Assembly (NCBI GenBank): GCA_031291415.1
Contig: JARLJB010000217.1
Location: 48,189 to 112,188, forward strand
Direction: 5' to 3'
Source of the DNA: Telmatospirillum sp.
Lineage (GTDB): Bacteria; Pseudomonadota; Alphaproteobacteria; Rhodospirillales; Magnetospirillaceae
DNA: 64,000 nucleotides
In this document: positions 40,244-48,478 of the stretch, piece by piece
Layout: every line of letters starts with the position of its first letter
Position numbering within the stretch: position 1 is the stretch's first letter
Notes under the pieces: generated by a model
The model's input: only the letters and a program-made list of their open reading frames with translations
The model's database searches: none
What the model was told of the DNA's origin: nothing
Program-made: the position numbers and the translations under genes

Positions 40244-41008
40244 ATGGCCAGACGCAAACAGATTTACGAAGGGAAGGCGAAAGTCCTCTTCGAAGGCCCA
40301 GAGCCGGGCACCATCGTTCAGTATTTCAAGGACGACGCCACCGCCTTCAACAACAAGAAGAAGGGGACCATCACCGGCAAGGGCGTCCTCAACAACCGCA
40401 TTTCCGAATATCTGATGTTGCGCCTCGGTGAAGTCGGTATTCCCACGCATTTCGTCCGCCGCCTCAACATGCGCGAGCAGCTGGTCCGCGAAGTGGAAAT
40501 CATTCCGCTCGAGGTTGTCGTCCGCAACGTCGCTGCCGGGTCGCTTAGCCAACGTTTTGGCATCCCCGAAGGCACCGCCCTGCCGCGTTCGATCATCGAA
40601 TACTATTACAAATCCGACGAGCTGGGCGATCCGATCGTTTCGGAAGAACATATTACGGCCTTCGGTTGGGCGACGGTTCAAGACCTCGACGATCTGATGG
40701 CCCTGTCGCTGCGCATCAACGATTTCCTCACCGGCTTGTTCCTGGGCGTCGGTATTCGTCTGGTCGATTTCAAGCTGGAATTCGGACGCCTTTACAACGG
40801 CGACGACATGCAGATCGTGCTTGCCGACGAAATCAGCCCCGACAACTGTCGCCTTTGGGATCTGAAATCCGGCGAAAAGATGGACAAAGATCGCTTCCGC
40901 CGCGATCTTGGCGGCGTCGAAGAAGCCTATCAGGAAGTTGCCCGCCGGCTCGGCATCCTGCCGGAAGGCGGACCACGCGACCTCAAAGGTCCGGAAACCG
41001 TTCAATAG
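40244..41008 (+). CDS. purC: Phosphoribosylaminoimidazole-succinocarboxamide synthase
   Basis: SAICAR synthase, which joins CAIR and aspartate with ATP. The 254-residue protein begins [19 protein letters not shown]. Family blocks are [48 protein letters not shown], and the [12 protein letters not shown] near the C-terminus. Length and motifs are standard. purS follows in 16 bp and the two are co-transcribed from a promoter at 40101. Confidence 0.98.
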   Translation: MARRKQIYEGKAKVLFEGPEPGTIVQYFKDDATAFNNKKKGTITGKGVLNNRISEYLMLRLGEVGIPTHFVRRLNMREQLVREVEIIPLEVVVRNVAAGSLSQRFGIPEGTALPRSIIEYYYKSDELGDPIVSEEHITAFGWATVQDLDDLMALSLRINDFLTGLFLGVGIRLVDFKLEFGRLYNGDDMQIVLADEISPDNCRLWDLKSGEKMDKDRFRRDLGGVEEAYQEVARRLGILPEGGPRDLKGPETVQ

Positions 41009-41024
41009 ACGAAGGAACACCCTC

Positions 41025-41267
41025 GTGAAGGCCAAGGTTCACATCACACTCAAATCCGGTGTCCTCGATCCTCAGGGCAAAGCTGTCCAGCGAGCTCTTT
41101 CCTCGCTTGGCTTCACCGGGGTCAACGACGTCCGCCAGGGCAAGTTCATCGAGCTCGATCTGGCCGAGAACGACCCGGCCAAGGCCAAGCTTGCCATCGA
41201 ACAGATGTGCAAGTCGCTCCTGGCCAATACGGTCATCGAGAACTACCGCATCGATCTGGACGCCTGA
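41025..41267 (+). CDS. purS: Phosphoribosylformylglycinamidine synthase, PurS subunit
   Basis: Small subunit of the three-part FGAM synthase (PurS, PurQ and PurL). The 80-residue protein reads KAKVHITLKSGVLDPQGKAV at the start and has the typical VLDPQG and GVNDVRQGKFIELDL blocks. The GTG start at 41025 has GAAGGAAC upstream. purQ and purL, which normally follow, are not next to it; instead there is a hypothetical gene, so the partners are encoded elsewhere or have been separated. Confidence 0.94.
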   Translation: MKAKVHITLKSGVLDPQGKAVQRALSSLGFTGVNDVRQGKFIELDLAENDPAKAKLAIEQMCKSLLANTVIENYRIDLDA

Positions 41268-41309
41268 CTTGGCGAGCCGCAAGGCCGGATTGCGATATCG
41301 GACGGGATC

Positions 41310-41825
41310 ATGCCTGACAAATCCACCGCGGGAACCGGACGCTCTCCGGCGCCTGCGGTGTTCCCGCCAAAGGCGACACCCGCGCAAAGCGCCGAGGACA
41401 TCGATCGAACCGCCGTTCAGATCATCGTCCACACGCCTGGCCAGGTCAGGGGGGCGCTATTGGCTGCCGCTCAGGCGGGTCAGCCGGTTGCCCTCAACTC
41501 GGCGCCCGGTGCTGTATCCTATCTTGGGACCGGTTATTTTCTCGCTATGATCGCCGCCGCCCGGCAGCAGATTCCGCAGGCCTCCAGCCTCGCCCTGCTC
41601 GACTGCGGCAGGACGCCGGGTTTTGCCCTCGCCGCGTTGGCGGACGGCGCCACCGCCGTCCGTCTCGACGCCCCGCCCGCCGTCTTCGAAAAAGTCGCGC
41701 AAATCGCCCGAAAAAGAGGAGGCTGGCTGTTCGGGCCGACCTCAGCGGACCGCCTCGACCTCAATGGCGTGGCCGATCCGCAGGCAGCTGTCCTCGCCCT
41801 GTTTTCCGCCAGGAAGCCCCTCTGA
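41310..41825 (+). CDS. Hypothetical protein downstream of purS
   Basis: A 171-residue protein that I do not recognise. It starts MPDKSTAGTGRSPAPAVF and has no signal peptide or membrane helix. A compact alpha/beta pattern follows: VQIIVHTPGQVRGALLAAAQ, then SSLALLDCGRTPGFALAALA, then AVRLDAPPAVFEKVAQIAR and a closing WLFGPTSADRLDLNG. The repeating strand-turn-helix pattern with CGRTPG looks like a sugar- or phosphate-binding fold but is not diagnostic. It lies 42 bp after purS on the same strand, so co-transcription is plausible. Confidence 0.7.
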   Translation: MPDKSTAGTGRSPAPAVFPPKATPAQSAEDIDRTAVQIIVHTPGQVRGALLAAAQAGQPVALNSAPGAVSYLGTGYFLAMIAAARQQIPQASSLALLDCGRTPGFALAALADGATAVRLDAPPAVFEKVAQIARKRGGWLFGPTSADRLDLNGVADPQAAVLALFSARKPL

Positions 41826-42074
41826 CGAGCCGTCGATGCTTAAGAGCGTCAAGCGGCGAGACGTCATTGAACCGCCACAAAACGATTAAGATAGAGTCAT
41901 ACCCAGGTCGGACGGAATCGGCTTATAAGTCGCTCGCTTGCTTGTGAGCCGGATTCGTGACCACGATGATCGCGTCGCGCGCAAGCGGGACAAAAGGGCT
42001 CGGCCGATGCCAGTGTGGCAAAAAATCCCAGCCCCTCCCGACCGACTCTCATTGGGCCGCGAAAGTTAAGGACC

Positions 42075-42335
42075 GTGATGATGCCAGGTGTATGCCCGTC
42101 TACTGCAGCAATAGCCGAGACCACTATCGAGCGCACGATCCGCGTGTCATCCTTTTTGCCCGCCCCTTACCCGGTCGTCAAACGCCGTCCGGATTTTTTC
42201 ACCGGTTGCCAGGAACCGACGCTTGGCGACCTGATCTGCGATCCGATTTTCGAACGTCTGCTGGCCAGCGATGGTATCCGCATAGGCGACGTTTTGGACC
42301 TGATCGCCGAGACACAGATCGCCTTGACGAGATGA
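42075..42335 (+). CDS. Possible small protein with conserved-looking C-terminus
   Basis: A short open frame whose last 40 residues (PTLGDLICDPIFERLLASDG onwards) look protein-like, with a helix and an acidic turn. They resemble, from memory, small hypothetical proteins of spirilla whose C-termini read like DPLTRLLMASDGV. The start is poorly defined (GTG 42075 or ATG 42078/42081) and no good ribosome site is seen. The region may be a remnant. Low confidence. Confidence 0.35.
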   Translation: MMMPGVCPSTAAIAETTIERTIRVSSFLPAPYPVVKRRPDFFTGCQEPTLGDLICDPIFERLLASDGIRIGDVLDLIAETQIALTR

Positions 42336-42353
42336 TGGACCCTCATTCCACAT

Positions 42354-42511
42354 TTTAAAACGGACGTCGATTCCGATCCTGGACGTTTGAGGAACGGAAT
42401 CGACGTCTGCTGTGACGGGGGCCGTCCCGCCCGACAGCAGATCCCACACCTCAAGATGTCGATGACCAGTTCCTCTGCACGGTTCGCCTGAACCAGTTCA
42501 GATCCGCGTGC
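42354..42511. ncRNA. Cluster of three strong stem-loops (candidate structured RNA)
   Basis: GACGTCGATTCCG (42363-42375) pairs with CGGAATCGACGTC (42395-42407), a 13-bp perfect stem. TCTGCTGT (42406-42413) pairs with ACAGCAGA (42434-42441), with an inner GACGG/CCGTC stem; its first two bases overlap the first stem's last two. GCACG (42477-42481) pairs with CGTGC (42507-42511), enclosing CTGAA-CCAG-TTCAG. On the minus strand the first stem is followed by CGTTTT, an intrinsic-terminator tail. This could be the 3' end of a minus-strand small RNA of about 170 nt, or a palindrome-rich relic. Confidence 0.4.
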
Positions 42512-42558
42512 CGCGAAAAAGCTAATATTTTTCAAAGTTCAAGCACTATCCGGGCCTA

Positions 42559-42632
42559 GAGCCGGATGATTTTTGACGGGATCGCAGAGCGATACCGTCA
42601 AAAATCTGAATCCGCCTCTATCTCAATAAAGT
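42559..42632 (+). repeat. Dispersed repeat, copy D (74 bp)
   Basis: This 74-bp segment matches the reverse complement of 63766-63839 at 72 of 74 positions (two single-base differences). It contains an inner palindrome, ATTTTTGACGG ... CCGTCAAAAAT, with loop GATCGCAGAGCGATA. The shared CAATAAAGT end also appears in copy B. Confidence 0.85.
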
Positions 42633-42794
42633 TGAGGGCGAATCCGTCTTACGGAATCGCCTTTCCAGGCCCGATGGGCGCTCCGCGATCCCGTTGGCGT
42701 TTACACAACCATTGGTTAAGAGCTGTCCCCAAATGGGGATATTGCCGTTGTGTCCTTTCCATCAGATTGTCGCTCGCTGAGCAGGTTGCCGATC

Positions 42795-43012
42795 TCCAGA
42801 TTGGCCTCCTATGAATACTAAAATAAACATTCATAAGAACTAATATTTATGGAACATGATAATGAATGATAAAAATAAGATTGAACTAACTGAATATATT
42901 GATATCCATAGTGCCGAACAATTTCATAAACGTATTTTATATTCTCTAGAGAATTATCATGACATCGAAGTAGACAGCGAATCTGTTGCTAAAATTGATG
43001 TCAGCATCATTC
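42795..43012 (+). promoter_or_regulatory. AT-rich tract covering the STAS gene start
   Basis: From about 42795 the sequence turns AT-rich (AATACTAAAATAAACATTC) and stays so through the start codon until about 43012, where GC returns abruptly to CAGCCCGCGCC. Chemoreceptor leaders at 4214 and about 24300 show the same composition. It probably includes the operon promoter. Confidence 0.5.
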
Positions 43013-43170
43013 AATTGCTGATCGCAGCCCGCGCCAGCGCGACGCGACGCGGCATCGCCTTGACCATGAAACACCCGGTCGGTGACGCGTTGCTGGAGAC
43101 TTTGCGACGTGGCGGTTTCTTGTCGGAGCCTCTTTCCGCTAACAGCGATTTTTGGATCATCAGGAGTTGA
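42862..43170 (+). CDS. STAS domain protein heading a chemosensory operon
   Basis: About 102 residues with the fold pattern of anti-sigma-factor antagonist/MlaB-type STAS proteins: ELTEYIDIHSAEQFHKRI, then SVAKIDVSIIQLLIAARASA, whose Asp-Val-Ser sits where SpoIIAA has its phosphorylatable serine, and a final helix ALLETLRRGGF. The first half is AT-rich and Lys/Ile/Tyr rich, whereas the second is GC-rich. ATG 42862 has GGAACATG upstream; 42856 is an alternative. It lies 2 bp before cheY. A role as a phospho-switch tied to CheA is inferred from context. Confidence 0.82.
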   Translation: MNDKNKIELTEYIDIHSAEQFHKRILYSLENYHDIEVDSESVAKIDVSIIQLLIAARASATRRGIALTMKHPVGDALLETLRRGGFLSEPLSANSDFWIIRS

Positions 43171-43172
43171 AC

Positions 43173-43541
43173 ATGACGAAAACCATCCTCAGCGTCGACG
43201 ATTCGGCGAGCATGCGACTTTTGGTGAAGATGACGCTTTCGGGAGCCGGCTACGACGTGGTCGAGGCCATCGACGGTAAAGATGCCTTGACGAAGGCCAA
43301 AGCCGGCGGCGTCCACATGGTCCTGACCGACCTCAATATGCCCAACATGGACGGGCTTGCCCTGATCCGCGAGTTGCGTTGCCTGCCTGCCTACAAGGGC
43401 GTACCGATCGTCTTTCTGACGACGGAATCCGACGCCGGCAAGAAGAACGAGGCGAAGGCGGCCGGCGCCACCGCCTGGATCGTCAAGCCCTTTCAGCAGG
43501 ACCAGTTGTTGGGCGTGACAAGAAAGGTGCTTGGACCGTGA
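43173..43541 (+). CDS. cheY: CheY-type response regulator
   Basis: A 122-residue single-domain receiver. The acidic pocket SVDDSASMR is at the N-terminus, the phospho-acceptor aspartate in MVLTDLNMPNMDG (about 53), the switch threonine in VFLTTESDA, and the lysine in WIVKPFQQ. It has no output domain, so it acts by protein binding, either at the flagellar switch or another target. The ATG at 43173 is preferred to one seven codons earlier, which would overlap the STAS gene. Its stop overlaps cheA (GTGA at 43538-43541). Confidence 0.95.
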   Translation: MTKTILSVDDSASMRLLVKMTLSGAGYDVVEAIDGKDALTKAKAGGVHMVLTDLNMPNMDGLALIRELRCLPAYKGVPIVFLTTESDAGKKNEAKAAGATAWIVKPFQQDQLLGVTRKVLGP

Positions 43542-45613
43542 CCGACAGCAATGATCCGACACAGACTTTCCGAGAGGAAGCCGCCGAACTGCTGGCAGAC
43601 CTGGAAACAGCGCTGCTCAGCCTGGAAGAACGGCCAGATGATCGAGATCTCCTCGATACCGCCTTCCGTGCTCTTCATACCCTCAAGGGATCGGGCGCGA
43701 TGTTCGGATTCGGGGCGATGGCCGCCTTCACCCATCATCTCGAAAATGCCTTCGATCAGGTGCGCAGAGGCCTGATGGCCCCGAATTCGGCTTTGATCGA
43801 CGTCGCGCTGGCGTCCAAGGACCACATCCGTGGCCTCATCGAACACCCCGACCGGGTCAATAAGGAGGAAGGCGCCCGGTTGCTGGATCTTATGGCTAAG
43901 CAGACGGGCGCCGCCTCCGGCCCAACGGGCTCAGGAACGGTCACCGCAGACAAGGATCTAGGAACTCCTGGCACGTGGCGAATTCGTTTCCGACCGGCTC
44001 CCGACGCTCTGGAACGTGGAACCAACCCCTTGCTGTTGCTCGACGAATTGCGTGCAATGGGCTCCGCAACCGTGGTCACGCTGACCGAGGCGTTGCCCCC
44101 CGTCGAGGAGATAAATCCCAACCGCTGCTATCTGGCCTGGGACATTGTCCTGACCACCACCCAGCCCCGCTCCGCAATTGAGGACGTATTCATCTTCGTC
44201 GTGGACGACAGCGAACTGACGATCGATCCCGTCGATCCCGAGGCCAAGCGGATTGGCGAAATCCTGGCCGACCGTGGCGAGGTCGCGGCCGACACGGTGA
44301 CGGATGCCGTCGGTCGCCAAAAGAAATTAGGGCAATTGCTGGTCGATGACGGCGCCGTTACCGAGGAACGGATTCATTCAGCGCTGGCCGAGCAGGCACA
44401 CGTTCGAAACAAAACCGATGCAGCCAAGGCGGTTGTTCCGGCCTCCAACTCAATCAGGGTTCCGGCCGAACGGCTCGACGATCTGATGGATCAGGTCGGC
44501 GAATTGGTGATTTCGCATGCAAGGCTGAAGCAATTGGTCGCCTCCAGCGCCGATCTCCAGATCAAGTCGGTGACGGAGGAGATCGAACGTCTGTCCAATG
44601 GCTTGCGCGATACCGCCATCGGGATTCGCATGGTGCCGATCGGCACCCTGTTCGGCCGCTTCCGCCGACTGGTCCGCGATCTTTCGCAAGACATGGCCAA
44701 GGACGTGAGCCTGACCATGTCGGGCGAGGAGACCGAACTCGACAAGACGATGATCGAGCGGCTCAACGATCCGCTGGTGCACATCATCCGCAACAGCCTC
44801 GATCATGGTCTGGAAAAGGCCGAGGAACGGCAGGCGGCCGGGAAACCGCCGCAGGGTCTCATTCATCTGTCGGCCCGCCATGCCGGAACCCAGGTGCTGA
44901 TCTCCATCAAGGACGACGGCCGGGGACTGAACCGCGACCGGATTCGCGCCAAGGCGGAAGAACAGGAGTTGATCCAACCGGGAGCCCGCCTGTCGGATGC
45001 CGATCTGTTCCAGCTTATTTTCCAGCCGGGGTTCTCGACCGCCAAGGCGGTGACCAGCCTGTCCGGACGAGGCGTCGGCATGGACGTCGTCAAACGCACG
45101 ATCGATTCCCTGCGCGGCACCATCGACGTCACCAGCACGCCGGGCGCCGGGACCGAGATCACCCTGGGATTGCCGCTGACCCTGGCGATCATCGACGGCC
45201 TGCTGGTGCGGGTAGGTGCCGGTCGTTTCGTCATGCCACTATCGGCCGTCGAGGAATGCGTGGAATTGCCGGTCAAAGAAGACGTTCGCCATACAGGCCG
45301 CAACTTTCTCAATATCCGTGGTTCTCTGGTGCCCTTTATCCGTCTGCGCGAAATGTTCTCATCGCCCCTGCCGGCCGATCCCTACCAGAAAGTAGTGATT
45401 ATCTCCGTCGGAGAACGCCGGGTCGGCCTCGTCGTCGACCAGGTTCTGGGCGACCACCAGACGGTCATCAAATCACTGTCCCAGTTGCATGCCGACACCA
45501 AGGCGTTTTCCGGCGCCACCATTCTGGGCGATGGATCTGTGGCGCTGATCCTTGACATCGGTCACCTCGTCGCCCTCGGCCAGACATTCGAACCACGGCG
45601 CAATGTGTCATGA
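43538..45613 (+). CDS. cheA: Chemotaxis histidine kinase CheA
   Basis: A 691-residue soluble kinase. P1 holds phospho-His47 in RALHTLKGSGAMFGFG. A second domain (about 145-230) follows. About residues 237-288 read KRIGEILADRGEVAAD and KKLGQLLVDDGAVTEE, an MshEN-like pair of repeats found in some CheA proteins. The dimerisation domain starts near RVPAERLDDLMDQVGELV (about 308), the ATPase N box is HIIRNSLDHGLE (about 415), and G boxes DDGRGLN and GRGVGMDVVK follow. The C-terminal CheW-like domain ends at NVS. Start GTG 43538 overlaps cheY. Confidence 0.97.
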   Translation: MTDSNDPTQTFREEAAELLADLETALLSLEERPDDRDLLDTAFRALHTLKGSGAMFGFGAMAAFTHHLENAFDQVRRGLMAPNSALIDVALASKDHIRGLIEHPDRVNKEEGARLLDLMAKQTGAASGPTGSGTVTADKDLGTPGTWRIRFRPAPDALERGTNPLLLLDELRAMGSATVVTLTEALPPVEEINPNRCYLAWDIVLTTTQPRSAIEDVFIFVVDDSELTIDPVDPEAKRIGEILADRGEVAADTVTDAVGRQKKLGQLLVDDGAVTEERIHSALAEQAHVRNKTDAAKAVVPASNSIRVPAERLDDLMDQVGELVISHARLKQLVASSADLQIKSVTEEIERLSNGLRDTAIGIRMVPIGTLFGRFRRLVRDLSQDMAKDVSLTMSGEETELDKTMIERLNDPLVHIIRNSLDHGLEKAEERQAAGKPPQGLIHLSARHAGTQVLISIKDDGRGLNRDRIRAKAEEQELIQPGARLSDADLFQLIFQPGFSTAKAVTSLSGRGVGMDVVKRTIDSLRGTIDVTSTPGAGTEITLGLPLTLAIIDGLLVRVGAGRFVMPLSAVEECVELPVKEDVRHTGRNFLNIRGSLVPFIRLREMFSSPLPADPYQKVVIISVGERRVGLVVDQVLGDHQTVIKSLSQLHADTKAFSGATILGDGSVALILDIGHLVALGQTFEPRRNVS

Positions 45614-45633
45614 CACGCCAAAAGGAGAGCCTC

Positions 45634-46086
45634 ATGGCCGTAAACGATAACCAGACCTTCGAGGCACTGACATTTGCGTTGGGCGGTGAAATTTTCGCCA
45701 TCAACGCCAATTTGGTCCGCGAGATTCTTGATATGATTCCGCAGACGGAAGTCCCTGGCAGCCGCCCGTTCGTCGGCGGCTTGATCAATGTGCGCGGCAA
45801 GGTCGTGCCGCTCGCCGATCTGCGCATCAAATTCGACATGAAACAGACTCCGCCCACCATCGACAGCCGCATTGTCGTGGTCGAAATCCCCCTGGACGGC
45901 GAGCCGACGATGGTCGGGCTGCTTACGGACAAAGTTTACGAAGTCACGGAAATCGGCGGGGCATCGATCGAGGACACCCCCGACATCGGCATGCGCTGGC
46001 GGCCCGATTTCATCAAAGGCATCGGCAAGCGCCGCGATGAATTCATCGTCATCCCGAATATCGAACGAATCTTCACATCCGAATAA
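45634..46086 (+). CDS. cheW: Chemotaxis adaptor CheW (first copy)
   Basis: A 150-residue SH3-like adaptor joining CheA to receptors. Family blocks are [40 protein letters not shown] and [21 protein letters not shown]. The ATG at 45634 has AAGGAG at good spacing, whereas the in-frame ATG at 45610 overlaps the cheA stop and lacks one. A second cheW follows the receptor gene at 47992, so two adaptors serve one kinase. Confidence 0.96.
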   Translation: MAVNDNQTFEALTFALGGEIFAINANLVREILDMIPQTEVPGSRPFVGGLINVRGKVVPLADLRIKFDMKQTPPTIDSRIVVVEIPLDGEPTMVGLLTDKVYEVTEIGGASIEDTPDIGMRWRPDFIKGIGKRRDEFIVIPNIERIFTSE

Positions 46087-46118
46087 CCCGAACGCGACCA
46101 GAACAGAAGGAACCCGAC

Positions 46119-47930
46119 ATGTCTTTCATATCCCGTTTCAGCACGACCGGTTCGCATGCTCAGCCGCGGATCGAGTTGGTAGAAATCCGACGGTTGACCC
46201 AGGCGATCACCGCCGGATCGCTGACGACCCGCGCGAACATCAATACGGCGACCGGTGACACACAGGCCATTCTGCTTGCGGTCAACGAACTGCTCGATGC
46301 TGCTCTGCTGCCAATCGGCGAGGGCAATCGCATCCTTGATCTGGTCGCCCACGGCAAGATCGATGAATTGATCACCGAGACCTACCAGGGCGATCACGAA
46401 AAGATGAAGAAAAACGTCAACGGTATCGCCGTCGTCTTGCAGAAATTCCAGTCGGAGTTGGCCAAGCTGACCGAGTTCAGCCGCCAGGGACAACTCGACA
46501 AACGCGGCGACGCGAACGCCTTTCAGGGTGCCTATGGCGAGGTCATCAAGGGCGTCAACGAAATGCTCGACGCCATCTTGCTGCCGATCGGCGAAGGCAA
46601 TCGCATCCTCGACCAGATCGCCCGAGGCAAAATCGATGAGCTGATCACCAAGACCTACCAGGGTGATCACGAGAAAATGAAGCAAAACGTCAACGGTATT
46701 GCCGTCGTCTTACAGAAATTCAAGGCCGAACTGGGCAAGCTCATCGAGTACAGCCGCCAGGGACAACTCGACAAACGCGGTGACACCGACAGCTTCCAAG
46801 GCGCCTATGGCGAGGTCATCAAAGGCGTCAACGAAATGCTCGACGCCATCCTGCTGCCGATCGGCGAGGGCAATCGCGTCCTCAAACTGGCCAGCAGTGG
46901 CGATCTGCATGAAAAGGTCGAAATCGAATGCAAGGGCGACCACCAGCGCATGAAGGACGCCGTCAACACTTTGGTCGACAACCTCACGCAGTTCGCCCTC
47001 AGCGTCCAGGATGCCGCCAACCGGGTCGCCGCCGGCAGCGAGCAGTCGAATGCTTCGGCCGAGTCTCTGTCCGAGGGCGCCAGCGAACAGGCGTCCTCGA
47101 CTGAGGAAGCTTCGGCGTCCATGGAAGAGATGGCCGCCAATATCAAACAAAACGCCGAAAACGCCAGTCAAACCGAAAAGATCGCGCGACAGGCTGCTGT
47201 GGATGCCCAAGTCTCCGGGCAGGCAGTCGACAAGGCTGTGGACGCCATGCAGACCATCGTCGAGAAGATCACCATCGTCCAGGAGATCGCCCGGCAAACC
47301 GACCTGCTGGCCTTGAATGCGGCGATTGAGGCGGCCCGGGCCGGGGAACATGGCAAAGGATTCGCCGTGGTCGCCTCGGAGGTCCGCAAGCTTGCCGAAC
47401 GCAGCCAGGCGGCTGCCGGCGAGATCAGCCAGCTGTCCACGAGCACGGTGAAGGCCGCGCAGGAAGCGGGACAGATGCTGACCAAGCTGGTGCCCGACAT
47501 CAAACGTACTGCCGAACTGGTCGAAGAGATCACAGCGGCGTGCCGTGAGCAGGATATCGGCGCCGAACAGATCAACCAGGCTATCCAGCAACTCGATCAG
47601 GTGACGCAGCAGAACTCGGCCGCCGCCGAGGAGATGTCGGCAACCTCGGAGGAATTGGCAACACAGGCGGAACAATTGCAGACCACGATTGCCTTCTTCC
47701 GTATCGCGCCACAGGCGCAGGGCGACGGCCCGACCAAGCCGAAGTCGGCGCCCTCGACCTATCGCCCACCGGCCGCCACCTCTCGCCAGCAGGAAACGAA
47801 ACGTCACAGCACCGCTGCCAAAGCCGGAGGGAACGGACGGGCTTCAGCATCAAGAGGCAAGGGTGTAAAACTTGATATCGAGACAGGAAGCCCCGCCGAT
47901 ACGCACGACGCGAATTTTGAACAATTCTGA
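46119..47930 (+). CDS. Soluble chemoreceptor with tandem HAMP-like repeats
   Basis: A 603-residue methyl-accepting protein with no membrane helix. A unit of 91 residues repeats almost verbatim: LLPIGEGN starts at about 63, 154 and 245, GKIDELIT at 79 and 170, and GQLDKRGD at 124 and 215. The units look like linked HAMP-type modules, some written as [18 protein letters not shown]. The signalling tip [20 protein letters not shown] follows at about 390-410. The C-terminus is a basic Pro/Ala-rich tail ending HDANFEQF, not a CheR pentapeptide. A cytoplasmic cluster or coupling to an internal signal is likely. Confidence 0.93.
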   Translation: MSFISRFSTTGSHAQPRIELVEIRRLTQAITAGSLTTRANINTATGDTQAILLAVNELLDAALLPIGEGNRILDLVAHGKIDELITETYQGDHEKMKKNVNGIAVVLQKFQSELAKLTEFSRQGQLDKRGDANAFQGAYGEVIKGVNEMLDAILLPIGEGNRILDQIARGKIDELITKTYQGDHEKMKQNVNGIAVVLQKFKAELGKLIEYSRQGQLDKRGDTDSFQGAYGEVIKGVNEMLDAILLPIGEGNRVLKLASSGDLHEKVEIECKGDHQRMKDAVNTLVDNLTQFALSVQDAANRVAAGSEQSNASAESLSEGASEQASSTEEASASMEEMAANIKQNAENASQTEKIARQAAVDAQVSGQAVDKAVDAMQTIVEKITIVQEIARQTDLLALNAAIEAARAGEHGKGFAVVASEVRKLAERSQAAAGEISQLSTSTVKAAQEAGQMLTKLVPDIKRTAELVEEITAACREQDIGAEQINQAIQQLDQVTQQNSAAAEEMSATSEELATQAEQLQTTIAFFRIAPQAQGDGPTKPKSAPSTYRPPAATSRQQETKRHSTAAKAGGNGRASASRGKGVKLDIETGSPADTHDANFEQF

Positions 47931-47991
47931 TTGCCCTTGCGAGGAGAGTTTTCCCTCCCCTCGCAAGGAGTCGCCGCAACTGGAGGCAGCC

Positions 47992-48477
47992 ATGACCGCG
48001 ACCGCGATTGCCCGTGACGGCACTCAATATGTGACACTGGGAATTGATCAGGGTGTATTCGCCGTCGAGGTGGAGGAAGTCAGGGAAATCCTTGATATGC
48101 GCCCCACCTCTCATGTGCCGAACGCGCCGTCCTTCATGATGGGACTGATCGACGTGCGGGGACACAGCGTGCCTGTCATCGACCTCAGAATCAAATTGGG
48201 ACTGCCGGCCATCCCCCCCACAGAACATACCCGAATCATCGTTTTGGAGGTCACCACCGACGAACGCCTCCGTTTGGTCGGGCTGGTGGCCGACAGGGTA
48301 TTCGAAGTCACGTCGCTGACCGAAGGCCAGTCGGAGCCACCGCCGGATCTCGGGATGCGCTGGCACTCCGACTACATCCAGTCCATCGGACGGCGTGGCG
48401 AGGCCTTTGTCATCGTCTTCAACATCGACCATCTGCTGAGCAGCGCGGAGGCGGCCGAGATTGCCGTTGCAAGATAA
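47992..48477 (+). CDS. cheW: Chemotaxis adaptor CheW (second copy)
   Basis: A 161-residue adaptor. It starts MTATAIARDGTQYVTLGIDQ and has the CheW blocks VEEVREILDMRPTSHVPNAP, MMGLIDVRGHSVPVIDLRIK, and RLVGLVADRVFEVTSL. The ATG at 47992 has GGAGGCAG at good spacing. It differs in sequence from the first CheW, so they may bind different receptors or stabilise different array interfaces. The stop lies inside the cheR start region. Confidence 0.95.
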   Translation: MTATAIARDGTQYVTLGIDQGVFAVEVEEVREILDMRPTSHVPNAPSFMMGLIDVRGHSVPVIDLRIKLGLPAIPPTEHTRIIVLEVTTDERLRLVGLVADRVFEVTSLTEGQSEPPPDLGMRWHSDYIQSIGRRGEAFVIVFNIDHLLSSAEAAEIAVAR

Positions 48478-48478
48478 G

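Larger units (their letters stand above)
41826..42861. other. 1-kb intergenic region before the chemosensory operon
   Basis: Between the hypothetical gene and the STAS gene no well-supported coding region exists. It contains a possible small gene (42075-42335), a cluster of strong stem-loops (42354-42511), a dispersed repeat (42559-42632) and an AT-rich tract (from about 42795). Promoter elements for the chemosensory operon should lie at its right end but could not be placed with confidence. Confidence 0.6.

Noticed and set aside
42167..42535. A 122-residue minus-strand open frame in the stem-loop region
   Set aside because: Only the first ~35 residues look protein-like, the rest is unlike a protein and the frame runs through palindromes; at most a relic.
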